This document shows, one piece after another, positions 42,047 through 55,050 of a stretch of 64,000 bases of DNA. Origin of the DNA: Iris pallida (Eukaryota > Streptophyta > Magnoliopsida > Asparagales > Iridaceae); assembly GCA_029216955.1 (NCBI GenBank), contig JANAVB010015600.1, forward strand, positions 32,433,587-32,497,586. Direction: 5' to 3'. The translations under genes were made by a program, and so were the position numbers. How positions within the stretch are numbered: the first letter of the stretch is position 1; the number at the start of each line of letters is the position of its first letter. The notes beneath the pieces were generated by a model that saw nothing but the letters and a program-made list of their open reading frames with translations, had not been told where the DNA came from and did not search any database.

Positions 42047-44114
42047 TGTAAAACCCCTAAATTTCTACTATTTTTTTTTAATTTTATTTTGTACCGATTT
42101 GAAATTTTGTATTGTACGTCGCGTAGTCGTATTTTACGTCGCGCACGAAAATTTATTTTTCGTAGTTGCTCGTCGAGTGCAAATATGTGCGAGCATACAT
42201 ATTGTAGAAAAATAATTTTTTCTATTTTATTACACTTTCAAAATATTATATAGAATTATTATTCTTGCTATGAAAAGTCTATTGTTTTAGAAGTATTAAT
42301 AATAAAATTCTTCGTGCAAAAATATTTGTCATAAATATTTATTTATTTTAAATAATAATATTTTCAAAATTATTTAATATTATATTTTATTATTCAAAAA
42401 GATTTATTATTCAAAAAGATATTATTTTCGAAATTAATTATTATAGTATTTTTGGAAAACATATTTTTGAAATATTTGTGACAATATAAATTTTTATTTG
42501 ATTCCATGGATACATTTAAATAGTAAACTATCCATATTTTAAATTGATTTGATTTTAAACTAAAAGTATTTAATTTGATATTAATTAGATTTGGATTTGA
42601 TTTGATTGCTTTTAAACTAAATATGGGAATATCCAAATTGGGTTTAATCTATTCCTAATCCTATCCAAAGTGGGAATTCCACATCCTATAAATATAGGCA
42701 GGTACTCCTCCACATTATTCATCTTCCATGAATTCCTCCACAAATAAATTCCATAGCCAATCAAGTGCCTCGTGTTCGTGTCCGTGTTCCACGTCCAATT
42801 TCTTATTCCATCCATTCATATACACTTATTTTTCCGTGTCGACAGACCCGACAATCAAATATCCAAATCCTAAATCCTAAACTCTAAACTCCGTCCCGGC
42901 TCGCGTCCACCACCCGGACTCCTGAAACCCCGCCATGCCCGGTCTCCTCCTTCCTTTCACTAGAACAACCACCCCGTTACCATCACCACCCTCAGCCTAG
43001 ACCGCCAGCCCGTCGCCGTCGCTACCAAACCACTAGTCACCACCGCCACAGCCAAACACCAGCCACCCCGACATCACCACACCGTCAACAACAACCCCCA
43101 CCGCGTCCGCCATCACCCGACTTCACCAAACCACCAAGGACCACCACCACGGTCCCCAAAATCCGGCCAGCCACCCTGGCCACTCCTCTGAACACCAAGC
43201 ACCTACACCACCATCGCAACCACCACCATCGTCATCCCGACATCCCTCCGGTGGCCGAGCGCCACCGCCGACTTCACCCAACCCGTCCCGACCATCCGAC
43301 CTCCACCACCCAGAGCCGCGTCGACCACTGCGGTCGTCTCCGGCGCGCCAAAAAGAAAAGAAGCAAAAAAAAAACCTAAAATAAAACACCCACCGCTTAC
43401 CACCCTGTGATCGGCGAGCTCCGCCGCACCGATAGCCCGGCGCCACCACGTGTGCGCCGATCCAGCACCGACCGACTGTTTCCGTCGAGCCCTGGCGTTC
43501 GCCACCACCGCTACACCGCCGCGCTCTTCCTGTGGACGACGGGCACCACCGCTCGCGCGCCCCGACCGGCTTCAGCACCGGAGTGCCGCGCCGCCGTTCC
43601 CGTAGTCGAAGCCCCCCTTTCCCAGGCACCGCCTCCACCCTCAAGCGATCGCGACCCCTCGATCTCCACGTCCTCCGCCGCCGGATCGCCTACTCCGCAA
43701 CCCTCCGCTCCACCCGATTCCCTCCGTCGCCCACGACCCAGCTCGCCCTTCCTCCGTCGGAGCTCCGCCGACGCCGGACTCCCTCTCCTCCTCCCCGCTC
43801 TCTCGATCTCTCTCTCTTCCCCGATTCTTTCTCTCTTCCATCTCTCTGTTTACACAAAAAAGAAAACCTATTCCCTTTTACTAGGAGGAGCAGCATCTGT
43901 GCTGCTGCTTAAAAGCAATGTGAGTTTTTTTTTTTTTTTTTTATTTTTAACTTTTATTTTTTTATTATTTTTATTTAGTTATTATTTTTTGTTTATTACT
44001 GTTGTTTATTATTTGTATTGTTTGTTAGTTCTGGTTGTTTCTATATTTATTATTATTATATATTATTAGTATGTTATTAGTTGTTCTCAGAATATTTTGT
44101 AAGTACAGTATTAA

Positions 44115-44148
<34 letters not shown>

Positions 44149-46185
44149 TTATGATTATTGTTGTTGTTACTTGCAAAACTATCTATTTGCTAAATAATAT
44201 TATTTATAAAAGTTTTAGGAAAATATTATTTTCTAACTAAAAGGAAACAACTATTGTGATTTTAAGTTTGTATTTATATCAATATTTTGATCCATAAAAT
44301 AGAGTTTCCAGTATAACAAATATTTTCTAAAATATTGTTAAATTATTTTGTATTGTTATGTCTTTTAGTTGAAAAACTATATTTGACAGAAACTAGTTTT
44401 AGCCTAAATTGCTTCTTATATTTTCAAGTAATTATTTGTAATATTTTGGAATAAAGGAAACACATAGCTTTATTTACAATTGATTTCCAAATATAGTTTT
44501 CGAATATTTTAAGTAATTTTCTAATATAGTTATTAAATATTTAACTGCGTAGAGTTTTCAATATATAATTTCTAGAATAAATATAGATATTTATCTATAT
44601 CAAATCTATTTGTATATCAAATCTTGTCTATGACCAATCCCATCGTACCTATTCCCTCACCAATTCTAGACTACCCTATGTCGACCTTAACTATTCTGAC
44701 TATTCTGAACCCAATGGAACTGTCCGTGCCATCAACAGAGGTTCCATTGTGTAGTTGTTACACCAAAGTTGCAGATCGTGCCACCTTGATCATCGCAGCA
44801 CACCAGGCGTCCTACCAGGCAAGACACCTTGCCATTTGCTGTTTAATTATTTTAGCTCATATTTCATGCATGTTCATTATTTTTTATGCAAAATAAACTG
44901 TGATACATAGCATAACTGTTAGAATTTACTGTTCAGTTTCCTACTGTGTATTATTTTTCTTACAAATTAAACCTAGATTTAAGGGACCACCTTGTGTGTT
45001 GCATTCATTGGCCTTGACACATTGTAACACGAAGTTGTGTGTCGCATGTAGAACACGAAGTGCATGATTGGCTGGCACCTGTACGTACAAGCCGTGCGAT
45101 AGGAATAACCGCTAATAGAGGTTGCATGCTAGTTTGACTTAGCGGTTATAGTGGTTTGTGTTGTGGATGCAACACAGTAGGCATTGGGTGGGGAGGACAA
45201 TTCCTTAGCGTATGGGCTTCGATGCACTTCCCTTGTGACCCGGACTCTCCGCTAGAGATACGGGGTTGATGACCCATGATTACTGACGGCCACTGACGAT
45301 TCTGCGGAACGTCATGCTCTTCCTGCTGGGGCCTCTGGTGCCCAAGGGGGACTGCGCCGATCCTATTTACCCAGGGCCCATGCGTAGGAAGGATTGTTCT
45401 TAACAACATTTCACTTAGAATGGTAGGCTACCCTATCCGTTAGGTACGAGTACTTTTGGTTTGGGTACTTATCTGACCGTGGCTTGGAACAATAATTTGT
45501 CGCGAATTAGTTCGTCACATATTGTCCTTGTTTGGTTGTAGGTGTGACTTACTACTTCGATGAGAAGGTATTGAACCTTGTTGGGGTCCGGATACATATT
45601 GGATTCTTAGCATGGAAAGATACGTCGCCGTGAATTAGTTTACCATCTCCTGTCCTTGTTTGGTTGGGGGGATGGTACGCTGTTCAGTAGGTGCGTATTG
45701 GACCATGTTATAAATTCGATTTACTTATTTATTGAGCAATATTTATTCAGTTTATATGGCATATTATTATGTGTCTTGTTACGTCCCTCTGAGGACCTGG
45801 TTGTCTTGCCAGGTGTGTGCTATTGTCTTTCGCAGGTGCTTTAGCTCTAGCCGTGTTTGCCGCTATTTTCGAGGATGATTGCACTTGGATCGTCTTCGCT
45901 TCGCTCGCCACTCATTTCATTTTCTATGTACTTTTCCTTATTTTGTTGGTAGTGGATTTGTCTCCCCTAACCTATTGTATCAAGACAAATTTATCAAGAC
46001 AAATTTATTCTCATTATATGATCTTTTATTCATTTATTCTGTGTGGATGAGATTAGTTATGGTTCTACTGCATTTTACAGCTTATGTATTTATACGAGGC
46101 TTCCATATATTGGAGTATACTTCGTATGAATACAGCTGCATGTCTACGTTCCTAGCCCTACGTATTTTAGGACTGGGGCGTTACA
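42047..46185 (+). repeat. E3 3' LTR
   Basis: Aligns with the 5' LTR throughout, differing mainly by short indels and a duplicated ATCAAGACAAATTT near 45985. TATA box at 42687-42696. ATT-repeat lengths differ (44115-44150). Confidence 0.93.
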
Positions 46186-46190
46186 CTTTG

Positions 46191-48343
46191 CATCGAAAAA
46201 TGTGCCGAATAAAAGTGCACTAAACCTAAAAATTATATGTCCACGAATCCAAATGACGATACGAACCCAACGGTATATCCAGAATTGGATTCCGTTGACC
46301 TGATCTCAAATTGGTCCGTTGACCAGGACATTGAAATTCGATTTGCACGAAAATGCGTGTCGGAGCCAATGTCCTCAAAACTTAGCAAATTATATGTCAA
46401 CAAGTCCAGAATGTCGATACGAACCCAACGGTATATCCAGAATTGGATTCCGATGAGCCGATCTCAAAATGACCCGTTGACCCGGATATTGGTATCCGAC
46501 TTGTACCGAAATGCGTGCCGGAACCAACATCCACTAAAACCTAGCAAATATGTCAACGAGTCCAGAATGACGATACAAACTCAACGGTATATCCAGAATT
46601 GGATTCGATGAGCCGGCGTCAAAAAGTTCCATTGACCGGACTGTGGGGCCCACTTTGCACCGAAATGTGCCAGGGCCCACGTCCTCCAAATCTAACAAAC
46701 CTTATATGAAAACATGCCAGAACGATGCCACGAGTCTGCTGTGGCGTCAGAAATTGAATCTGGAGTCCCGGGTTCAAAATCAAAATTTTAAGTGCAACAC
46801 TAAGAATTCGAATGGCCAACTTTGGCGTCGAATTCGACCGACCTAACAAGCTCAAACTGAAATAAAATCTAAAGGAGGCAGGAAGAGGGTTATACCACCT
46901 GTGCACCGGAACGAAGGCGCACCAAACGAAGCTGCTACAGCGAAGATACGAACCCGCAAAGTTGCATCGCAAAACTGTCCAAAACAGTACAAATTAAAAC
47001 GTCAACTTGGCGGCCAGATTTGAGGTATCAAACGATAAAATTAACGGTTCAAACTTGACAGACAGAGGTGAAGAGGGATATACCGAGATTGCGATGGAGG
47101 AGATGGATCGTCGATCCAACGAGGATCTTCCAAAAAATGTGCGTGAAGTTGTTGTCCCGAAATGTCAAAACTGCACTCCGTTCCCGCGCGCGTCTCAGTG
47201 CAAAACGCACGGATCGCCTCGACGGCACACCCCGGGGGACGGTGGCTGCCACATATGGGTGCGGGGGTGTGCGCCTGGCCTGGAGGGCTCGCTGGCGTAG
47301 GGGCGGCCGGCCATGCGGCTGCGACGCACGGCTGCTGCTGCCGCGCTGTTACTTGCTGCAGCTGCGGCTGCATGCTGCTGCTGCGGGCTGCCTCGTCGCC
47401 GGCCAGGGCCGAGAGGAGGTGGAGGCCGAGGTGATGGGTTGGGAGTGGAGGTGACAGTTGAAGGAGAGGAAGAAGGAGTGAATGAAAAGTAAAAGAGAAG
47501 AAGAAGAACTAGAGAGAGATGATGGAAACGTGGGGGGAAAGGGGGTTCTCTACTGTCGGGTGAGAGAGGGAGAGGAAGAGCGAGGTGATGGGGAGTTAAT
47601 GAGGAGAGGGAGGGAGATATTATGGTGGTAAGTGTAAGGAGGGGTGAGAATAAGAGAGCAATGAGAGAGATAATAGAGAGAGGGGTCGCTGAGTGTGGGG
47701 TGAGGGGCTAGGTCGGCTGATAGAGGGGGGTTCTCTTTGTATGGGAAGTGAAAGAGTAGGAGAGAGAGGGAGTTACATTATATATATATATGTATATATA
47801 TATTATATAAAAGAGAGGTAGAGATATTTTATATAAAATAAACGTATTTTCAAATAGGAAAAGTGCAGACACATCAGTGAGATGTATGGCCAGTCATGGT
47901 AGGGTCCATGCCAAACTGGGTCGGACGTTGGGCCAAGTTTGGACAAAGTCGAAGCCAAGATTTAATTAATTTATAAATTAAACAATTAAAATCACGGATG
48001 GAATGGGAGCACAAGGGAGATCAAATCGGTGGCACGCAAGTGCCACATGCATAGTAGGCTCAAAACTGGCCAGGGCATATATTGGGTCGTCTGGATTGGA
48101 CCGATGTCGGGCCCGAAAATTAAGTTGGAAATTAAATCACGAATTAGGCAGACGATAAATTGGTCTAAATTGATCCGAACTTCAAGAAGAAAGTTTCCAT
48201 AGACTAGCATCCATAACGCTCTAGAAATCCAAGTCACGGTAAAGAGCATTTAATGATCAAAAGTAATTAAATCAAAAATAAATTATCGAAAAATAATTTA
48301 TTTAGAAATTTCAAAATAATTTTAGAAATTCAGGGGGCTTACA
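46191..48343 (-). repeat. E4 3' LTR, second part
   Basis: Resumes at CATCGAAAAATGTGCC and matches 52493-54752, ending CAGGGGGCTTACA. A block of about 125 bp with CGAACCCAACGGTATATCCAG repeats near 46258, 46420 and 46570. The GC-rich part (47150-47430) and the purine-rich part (47440-47780) give overlapping frames of no significance. A TA-rich stretch at 47780-47815, read on the minus strand, is a candidate TATA region upstream of the CT-rich leader. Confidence 0.88.
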
Positions 48344-50928
48344 TCCTACCCACCTTATAAATATTTCGTCCTCAAAATTAAAGGTTGGTAGTGGGGGTTA
48401 AAACAGGATAGAAGATTTAGGCAATATTTTAGGCACGATCCAAAAATGACGAGTTTTGCACGATCAAGATAATCGATTTAAAATTGTTCAGGCACGATGA
48501 GGGATTTGGCATGATAGAATCATGATACAAACAAAATCATATGTGCGTGATTTTAGAAATAAGTCAATCATTGGGGCACGATTTAGATATGACAACGAAA
48601 TAAAAACTTGAGTTTCGTCCGGTTACAATCGAGTCAAACATTGATTAACAGGATTTCAGCTCGATGAAATTGATTTAGGGTTAAGATTATCAAGATCATG
48701 AAAATCAAAGTCGGATAGTCATAATCTAAAATAAGGCTAAGAGAAGCAAACTGAGAGAAAAATTTGAGTATAGCACGATTGAGAGATAGAATTGATAGAA
48801 ATCAGATTATAGGTCACATAAGCATGATCAAGATCCAAATTCAGTTATGAATGACGAATAAATCATGAATTCAAATCAAGGTCTTAAAAGCACAATTTAG
48901 AAGCAAGATGATATGCATAGTTATGATCGTTAAAATTACGATCACGGAACTCCAAGTTGCCTTTGTCACGCTAGATCATCTAGGCATGATTAAGCACAAG
49001 GAAATTTAGATACAATCAAAAATCAAATCAAAGTCGAAAAGAGTATAGGCACGAGTGTTTCAAAATCCAAACATGCTCAAAATTGAATCTCAATACGATC
49101 ATAGATACGGTCAGCTCAACCTTGGTCAAAAGTATAATGGTTTAGGCATGACCAACATGAGACTCCGGCATAATCGTGGATAGTATGAAGCCTAATCGTG
49201 ATTGGAATAGAATTTAGTCATTTTCCAGAATTGAATCGAAAGTTTAAAGCACGAGTGATGATAGCATTGTCCAATCACGATAAAAATAAATAATTTAGTC
49301 TCAGCACGATTTAAATTGATCAAGTTTTGAGCAAATCAGAATTTGGGCAAGATGGAGAACAAAATCAACGAAGTATGGACACGAGCATCTAAGAAGGAAA
49401 TTATATCACAATGGAATTCGAAACCATTTAAGTTTAATGAACAATCAAGACTCTTTGGCACGATAAACTAGACAACCAGAATCGATTGGTCAATAGAGAG
49501 GATCAATCTCACGATATCAAAATATAATAAACAAATCAAGGATGTAGAACTGAATTGCTTCTGTTATCATAGAAACCGAATATGGGATCGTAGGAGGAAG
49601 CCGGGGTAATCATCTCGCTTGCTTCGACTACTACCAACAATATCTACTCCGAGACGGATGATTACGATAGTTCCTCGATTTCTCCCAAGATAAGAAAGAT
49701 ATGAAAATTCTAAAATTTTCAAGGTTTTCAAAGTATGGCTGACAAAAGTAGATACGAGATAGGTAATTGGTGGAACACGACATAATTGATCAAGACGGAG
49801 GAAGTAAGGGTGAGATGAGGAAATCATCATGCGATGAGGAAGAGAAGAATGGGAAAACAGAAGTAATAGTAGGAACTGCTCTTGCCCAATAGGTTGAAAC
49901 AAGTGAATCAATTTAAGATACGATCTGATAACCATACACGTCTATCCCAAATCATGTTGCCAGAATTTCCACGCCAGTAAGCATAGCAGTAATAAACAAT
50001 GAAGTCCATAACTATGGTATACACCCTATAATTATGTCATCTAGATTCCTTACCACGCCAACCGGTATGGCTGCAAGAGAATCTAAATGACATAACTAGG
50101 ATAGTATATCCAAATCGGGCTCCATGTCCTTGTCTCGCGCTAGCTAATATGACTGCGATAAATTCTAAACTCCATAAATAAAGTAGACACTTACTGTTCT
50201 CATCGTCCTCGTCCAAAATATGTTTATCAGGATATCTTAACTCAATTCTTAAAAGAATTTTCCAAAACAAAATCAAAGGTCAACAATGAATATTAAGATT
50301 TAAAATTCAACAACAAGTCAAGGGTAAGTTAATAGAAACGACGGAAACAACTTCCGAGATAGCGTTCAGAGGAAAATCTCAGGGAAAGTTTCGAGGGTAC
50401 TACCAAGGTCAAGATAGAAAATGGTGGAATATAATCTAAAATAAACCTCGACCATGATACGAGGTTGGTAAATCATATTCTCTCCCCAACCTAGATGATA
50501 TACAAGTCCAACTTATACCTTCCCTCTGGGGTCCACAAACTCATCCCAAAGAATAATAAAGTACGATAACTGAGAGATATCTCAGGAATCAGGACGGATA
50601 GAAATGAATGGGAATAGATTCGAAGAGTTTCAAAATAAGATTCCAGGGGTCATCCCTAGAATCTATCAAGAGTTCCTAATATGTGACTGTGTACCAAATC
50701 CTAAAATATTATTACTCAACCTTATCCTAGGGCAGGCTCGTAGTAGTATAAATAAACTCAAGTACTACCACGACTTCGCATTAATTGCAAAGACAGACCT
50801 GCATGGGCCACCACTAAAAACATGTCACGACCCACACCGGATATATGGGTACGAATACGTGGGCCACGCCCAGCCTACACCGCGGTATCGGTGGTAGAGC
50901 GCTGTCAAGTATACTACTAACTACAACA
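48344..50928 (-). other. E4 interior, no coding capacity
   Basis: Begins (plus strand) with TCCTACCCACCTTATAAATA, the complement of the polypurine side. No frame resembles gag or pol on either strand. GCACGA words with GCATGA and GCACAA variants are scattered at 48420-49470. The last 100 bp before the right LTR (from TGTCACGACCCAC at 50823) resemble the start of another gypsy LTR, which may have replaced the primer-binding site. Confidence 0.75.
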
Positions 50929-53900
50929 TCTAAAGATCCAAACTAGAAATGTACTCATGTCACATCACGAAAACTAAGGAAGATAAGACAAGAAATAATA
51001 ACAATATCACTAGAACAACTAGAATCTACAATGATCATGATACAGGAAAATAAAGAAGGAACAACAAAACTAACTAAGATAACTACCAGGCAACTCACAT
51101 AGAAGAATAGTGAGATCTACCTCAGCTAGCAACATCATGAAGTCCAATACTGAGAGCACAACTACTCCTAAAATTTTGTCAACATATCCAGTCAGGATGG
51201 AACGAGTACATATATCTTATAACAGATCTCAAGATAGAATAAAAGCCATAAGACTGTAAATAGAGCATATACAATAAAATCATGGAGTGTACATGTATGT
51301 ATCATGGCATAAGCTGTAGAGCTAGAGCTAGAACAGAAAAAAGTAGAACTGATCATGGTATGTACACAAATCAGGGTAAGCCATCTATCCAATGTCTGTG
51401 AGTAGTAGTTTCAACTTATGATCGGCTTGGGCACCTGTAAGTAACTGGCCTGGCTAGTCATAAGTGCGGTATATGACTATATTGTTCGGGAGTACGGGAT
51501 GGATTTGATCATAGCATACGCTACTACTCCCCCACCTCCAACTGGTAGAATGGATCCAAACAGGACACGTCACTGCACGGATTCTGTAAGAAGGGAGCAA
51601 GTCTTCTCTAGAATCGGTGACCCATATTGTGCAAGAGCTGCAAGGGAGCTTGCACAATACATCCCAAGCTAACAAGAGTAATCTCTCCTCAAGATTCAGG
51701 AATACCAATCCGTGAGAATATGTCAGGAATAAGCATATCTATACTAAGTACATGAATCATAACAGTTATCATAAATTGGAAAAAAGTTTAGAGAGAATAC
51801 TCGCCTGTGATGTGATGGATAAGTCGACTGAGTCCAAGAACAGTGCCTCGAGGACCTATAGATGGAATATTGTATCAATATAAGGGTTTGGAAGTAAAAT
51901 CAAGTCATACTAAGTCAAACTAGGTCGAAGCAAGTCAAGGGTTGACTTACAGTTGACTTTTGGTCAACTGGTCAACTCTGGTCAGCCCTAGGTCAACTCT
52001 AGGTCAAACTTGACTAACGTTGACTAACAGTTGACTTTGGGTCAACTGGTCAACTTCGGTCCAGTTCTAGTCAATTTAGGCTACGGTTGACTTCGGTTGA
52101 CTTTTGGTCAAAATAGTCAACTGTGGTCAACCAAGGTCAAAACTAGTCTAACCTTGGTCAATGTTGACTCTACTTCGACGTTAGTCAAAGCAGTCAACTA
52201 TGGTCAAACAGGGTCAAAGCTAGTCTCTATAAACATATACAGGGTCAACACATTCAATTTCAGTGATTGTGAAATTACTGGAATCGATGGATCTCAAAAT
52301 ACCACAAAAGGAGAAAGATTATAATAATATGGTAAAAATCTACAGATATTGTCGGATGTGAAACAACCATTATCAATGTGTCCAGAATGGTCGAAATAGC
52401 TAGAATAGCATGTCCATAAGTCTAATTTGGACACAGGGGCAAAAAGGTAATTTGGGTCAAAATGGTATCCGTGTCGGACCCACTTTGCATCAAAAATCGT
52501 GTCAAAATAAAAGTGCACTAAACCTAACAAATTATATGTCCACGAATCCAGAATGACGATACGAACCCAACGGTATATCCAGAATTGGATTCCGTTGACC
52601 TGATCTCAAATTGGTCCGTTGACCGGGACATTGAAATCCGATTTGCACGGAAATGCGTGTCGGAGCCAATGACCTCAAAATTCAGCAAATTATATGTCAA
52701 CGAGTCCAGAATGATGATACGAACCCAACGGTATATCCAGAATTGGATTCCGATGAGCCGATCTCAAAATGATCCGTTGACCTGGATATTGGTATCCGAC
52801 TTGCACCGAAATGCGTGTCGGAATGAATGTCCACTAAAACCTAGCAAATTATATGTAACGAGTCCAGAATGACGATACAAACTCAACGGTATTTCCGAAA
52901 TTGGATTTCAATGAGCCGACGTCAAAAAGTTCTGTTGACCCGGACTGTGGGGCCCACTTTGTACCGAAATACGTGTCAGGGCCCACGTCCTCCAAATCTA
53001 ACAAACTTTATATGAAAACGTGCCAAACGATGCCACGAGTCTACTGGTGGCGTCAGAAATTGAATCTGGAGTCCCGGGTTCAAAATCGAAATTTTACAAG
53101 TGCAACACTAAGAATTTGAACGGCCAACTTTGGCGTCGAATTCGACCGACCTAACAAGCTCAAACTGAAATGAAATCTAAAGGGGGCAGGAATAGGGTTA
53201 TACCAGCTGTGCACCGGTTCCAACGGCGCACCAAACAAAGATGCTACGGCGAAGATACGAACCCGCGAAGTTGGCATCGCAAAACTGTCCAAAAATAGTA
53301 CAAATTAAAACGTCAACTTAGCGGCAATATTGAGGTATCAAACGATAAAATTAACGGTTAACTTGACAGAGGTGAAGAGGGATATACCCAGATTGCGACG
53401 GAGGAGACGGATCACGGATCCAACGGTCGGATCTTCCGAAAAATGTGCGTGAATTTGCTGTCCCGAAACATCAAAACTGTACTCCGTTCCCGCGCGCGTC
53501 TCGGTGCGAAACGCACGGATCGCCTCGACGGCACACCCCAGGGGACGGTGGCCTCCACATAGGGGTGCGGATGTGTGTGCCCGGCCTGGAGGCTCGCTGG
53601 CATTGGGGCGGCCGGCCATAGGCGGCGGCGCACGGCCATACTGGCTGCTGCTGTCGCGCTGCTACCTGCTGCAGCACGGCTACACGCTGTTGCTGCGGGC
53701 TGCTGTCTATCGCCGGCCAGGGGCCGAGGAGGAGGTGGAGGCCGGGATGATGGGGTGGGAGTGAAGGTGACGGTTGAAGGAGAGGGAGAAAGAGTGAATG
53801 AAGAAGTAAAAGGAGAAGAAGAAGAACTAGAGAGAGAGATGATGATAGAAACATGGGGGAAAGGGGGTTCTCTACAGTCGGGTGAGAGAGAAAGAGGAAG

Positions 53901-54752
53901 AGGTGAGGTGAAGGGGAGTTAATGAGGAGAGAGGGAGGGAGATATTATGGTGGTAAGTGTAAGGAGGGGGTGAGAATAAGAGAGTAATGAGAGAGATAAT
54001 AGAGAGAGAGGGGTCGGTGAGTGTGGGGTGAGGGCTAGGTAGGCTGATAGAGGAGGGTTCTCTTTGTGTGGGAAGTGAGAGAGTAGGAGAGAGAGGGAGT
54101 TACATTATATATACATATGTATATATATTATATAAAAGAGAGAGGTAGAGATATTTTATATAAAATAAGCGTATTTTCAAATAGGGAAAAGTGCAGACAC
54201 ATCAGTGGGATGTATGGGCAGTCATGGTAGGGTCATGCCAAACTGGGTCGGACGTTGAACCAAGTTTGGACAAAGTCGAAGCCAAGATTTAATTAATTTA
54301 TAAATTAAACCAATTAAAATCACGGATAGAATGGGAGCACAAGGGAGATCAAAACGGTGGCATGCAAGTGGCACGTGCATAGTAGGCTCAAAACAGGCCA
54401 GAGCCATATATTGGGTCGTCTGGATTGGACCGATGTCGGGCCCAAAATTAAGTTGGAAATTAAATCACGAATTACGGCCGACGATAAATTGGTCAAAATT
54501 GACCCGAAAGTTGCGCGAAGCAAATGGAGCACAAGATAACAATCGAGTGGGACACGATATATCAACATGAAGATAATCTCGTCTACTACAAACTTCAAGA
54601 AGAAAGTTTTCAGAGACTAGCATCCATGATGCTCTAGAAATCCAAGTCGGTAAAGTGCATTTAATGATCAAAATTAATTAAATCAAAAATAAATTATCGA
54701 AAAATAATTCATTTAGAAGTTCAAAATAATCTCGAAATTCAGGGGGCTTACA
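50929..54752 (-). repeat. E4 5' LTR (minus-strand sense)
   Basis: 3824 bp from TCTAAAGATCC (TGT changed to TCT at the tip) to GGGGGCTTACA. It holds the W-box-core cluster at 51900-52255 and GC-rich and purine-rich leader parts. A TATATA tract at 54103-54133 may be the promoter on the minus strand. Confidence 0.88.
51900..52255. promoter_or_regulatory. TTGAC/GTCAA cluster in the other E4 LTR
   Basis: Same arrangement as at 36240-36580, including GGTCAACTGGTCAACT. In a few places one copy has a base change, but most TTGAC cores are kept in both LTRs. Confidence 0.6.
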
Positions 54753-54771
54753 ATTATCAGCATGGCAGGAT

Positions 54772-55050
54772 CACTACCAAAATAAGTCAAATTACCGACG
54801 AAACTAACGACGTTTATGGAAAACGTCGCTAAAGTAAAGGACTTAGCGACGCATAAATAAAACGCCGCAGGACATCACTATTAGCGACGATTGGCGACGG
54901 CTTGCGACATTTTTTTAGTAAAAAAATGATGTTACTGATAAGTCGGTAAACGTCGCTAATCAGCGACGTTTACCGACGTTTCTTCCTTACGTCGTTATAT
55001 TTTTTTGATATAGCGACGTTTAGCGACGTCTTTATTAGACGTCACTAGTA
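54772..55050 (+). repeat. CACTA-3 left subterminal repeats
   Basis: AGCGACGTTT and AACGTCGCTA words in both orientations; near-identical organisation to 31840-32090. Confidence 0.75.

Larger units (their letters stand above)
36820..46185 (+). mobile_element. E3, LTR element with 4.1-kb LTRs and 1.1-kb interior
   Basis: LTRs at 36820-40964 (4145 bp) and 42047-46185 (4139 bp) begin TGTAAAACCCC and end GACTGGGGCGTTACA. CTTTG flanks both sides (36815-36819, 46186-46190), and the E4 LTR continues across. The right edge of the interior reads GAGGACGAAATTCTTTTAAG, so it is plus-oriented and Tekay-like. No primer-binding site is recognisable after 40964, and no coding frame remains. It is a deletion derivative or a non-autonomous form. 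Confidence 0.93.
35278..54752 (-). mobile_element. E4, non-autonomous chromovirus-like LTR element
   Basis: LTRs of 3.7-3.8 kb lie at 35278-48343 (interrupted by E3) and 50929-54752. On the minus strand they begin TGTAAGCCCCCTGAA and end GGATCTTTACA. The tract GAGGACGAAATATTTATAAGG at 48350-48375 (minus) precedes the left copy, giving minus orientation. The interior of 2.6 kb has no coding frames. I found no primer-binding site beside 50929. The 5-bp flanks (CTATG at 35273, ATTAT at 54753) do not match, so the ends may come from recombination between two copies. Confidence 0.8.

Noticed and set aside
46237..47454. Plus-strand frames (124, 97, 128 codons) and minus-strand frames in the E4 LTR
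   Set aside because: The other LTR (52585-53922) has different frames at the same place; the openness comes from repeats and GC-rich sequence.
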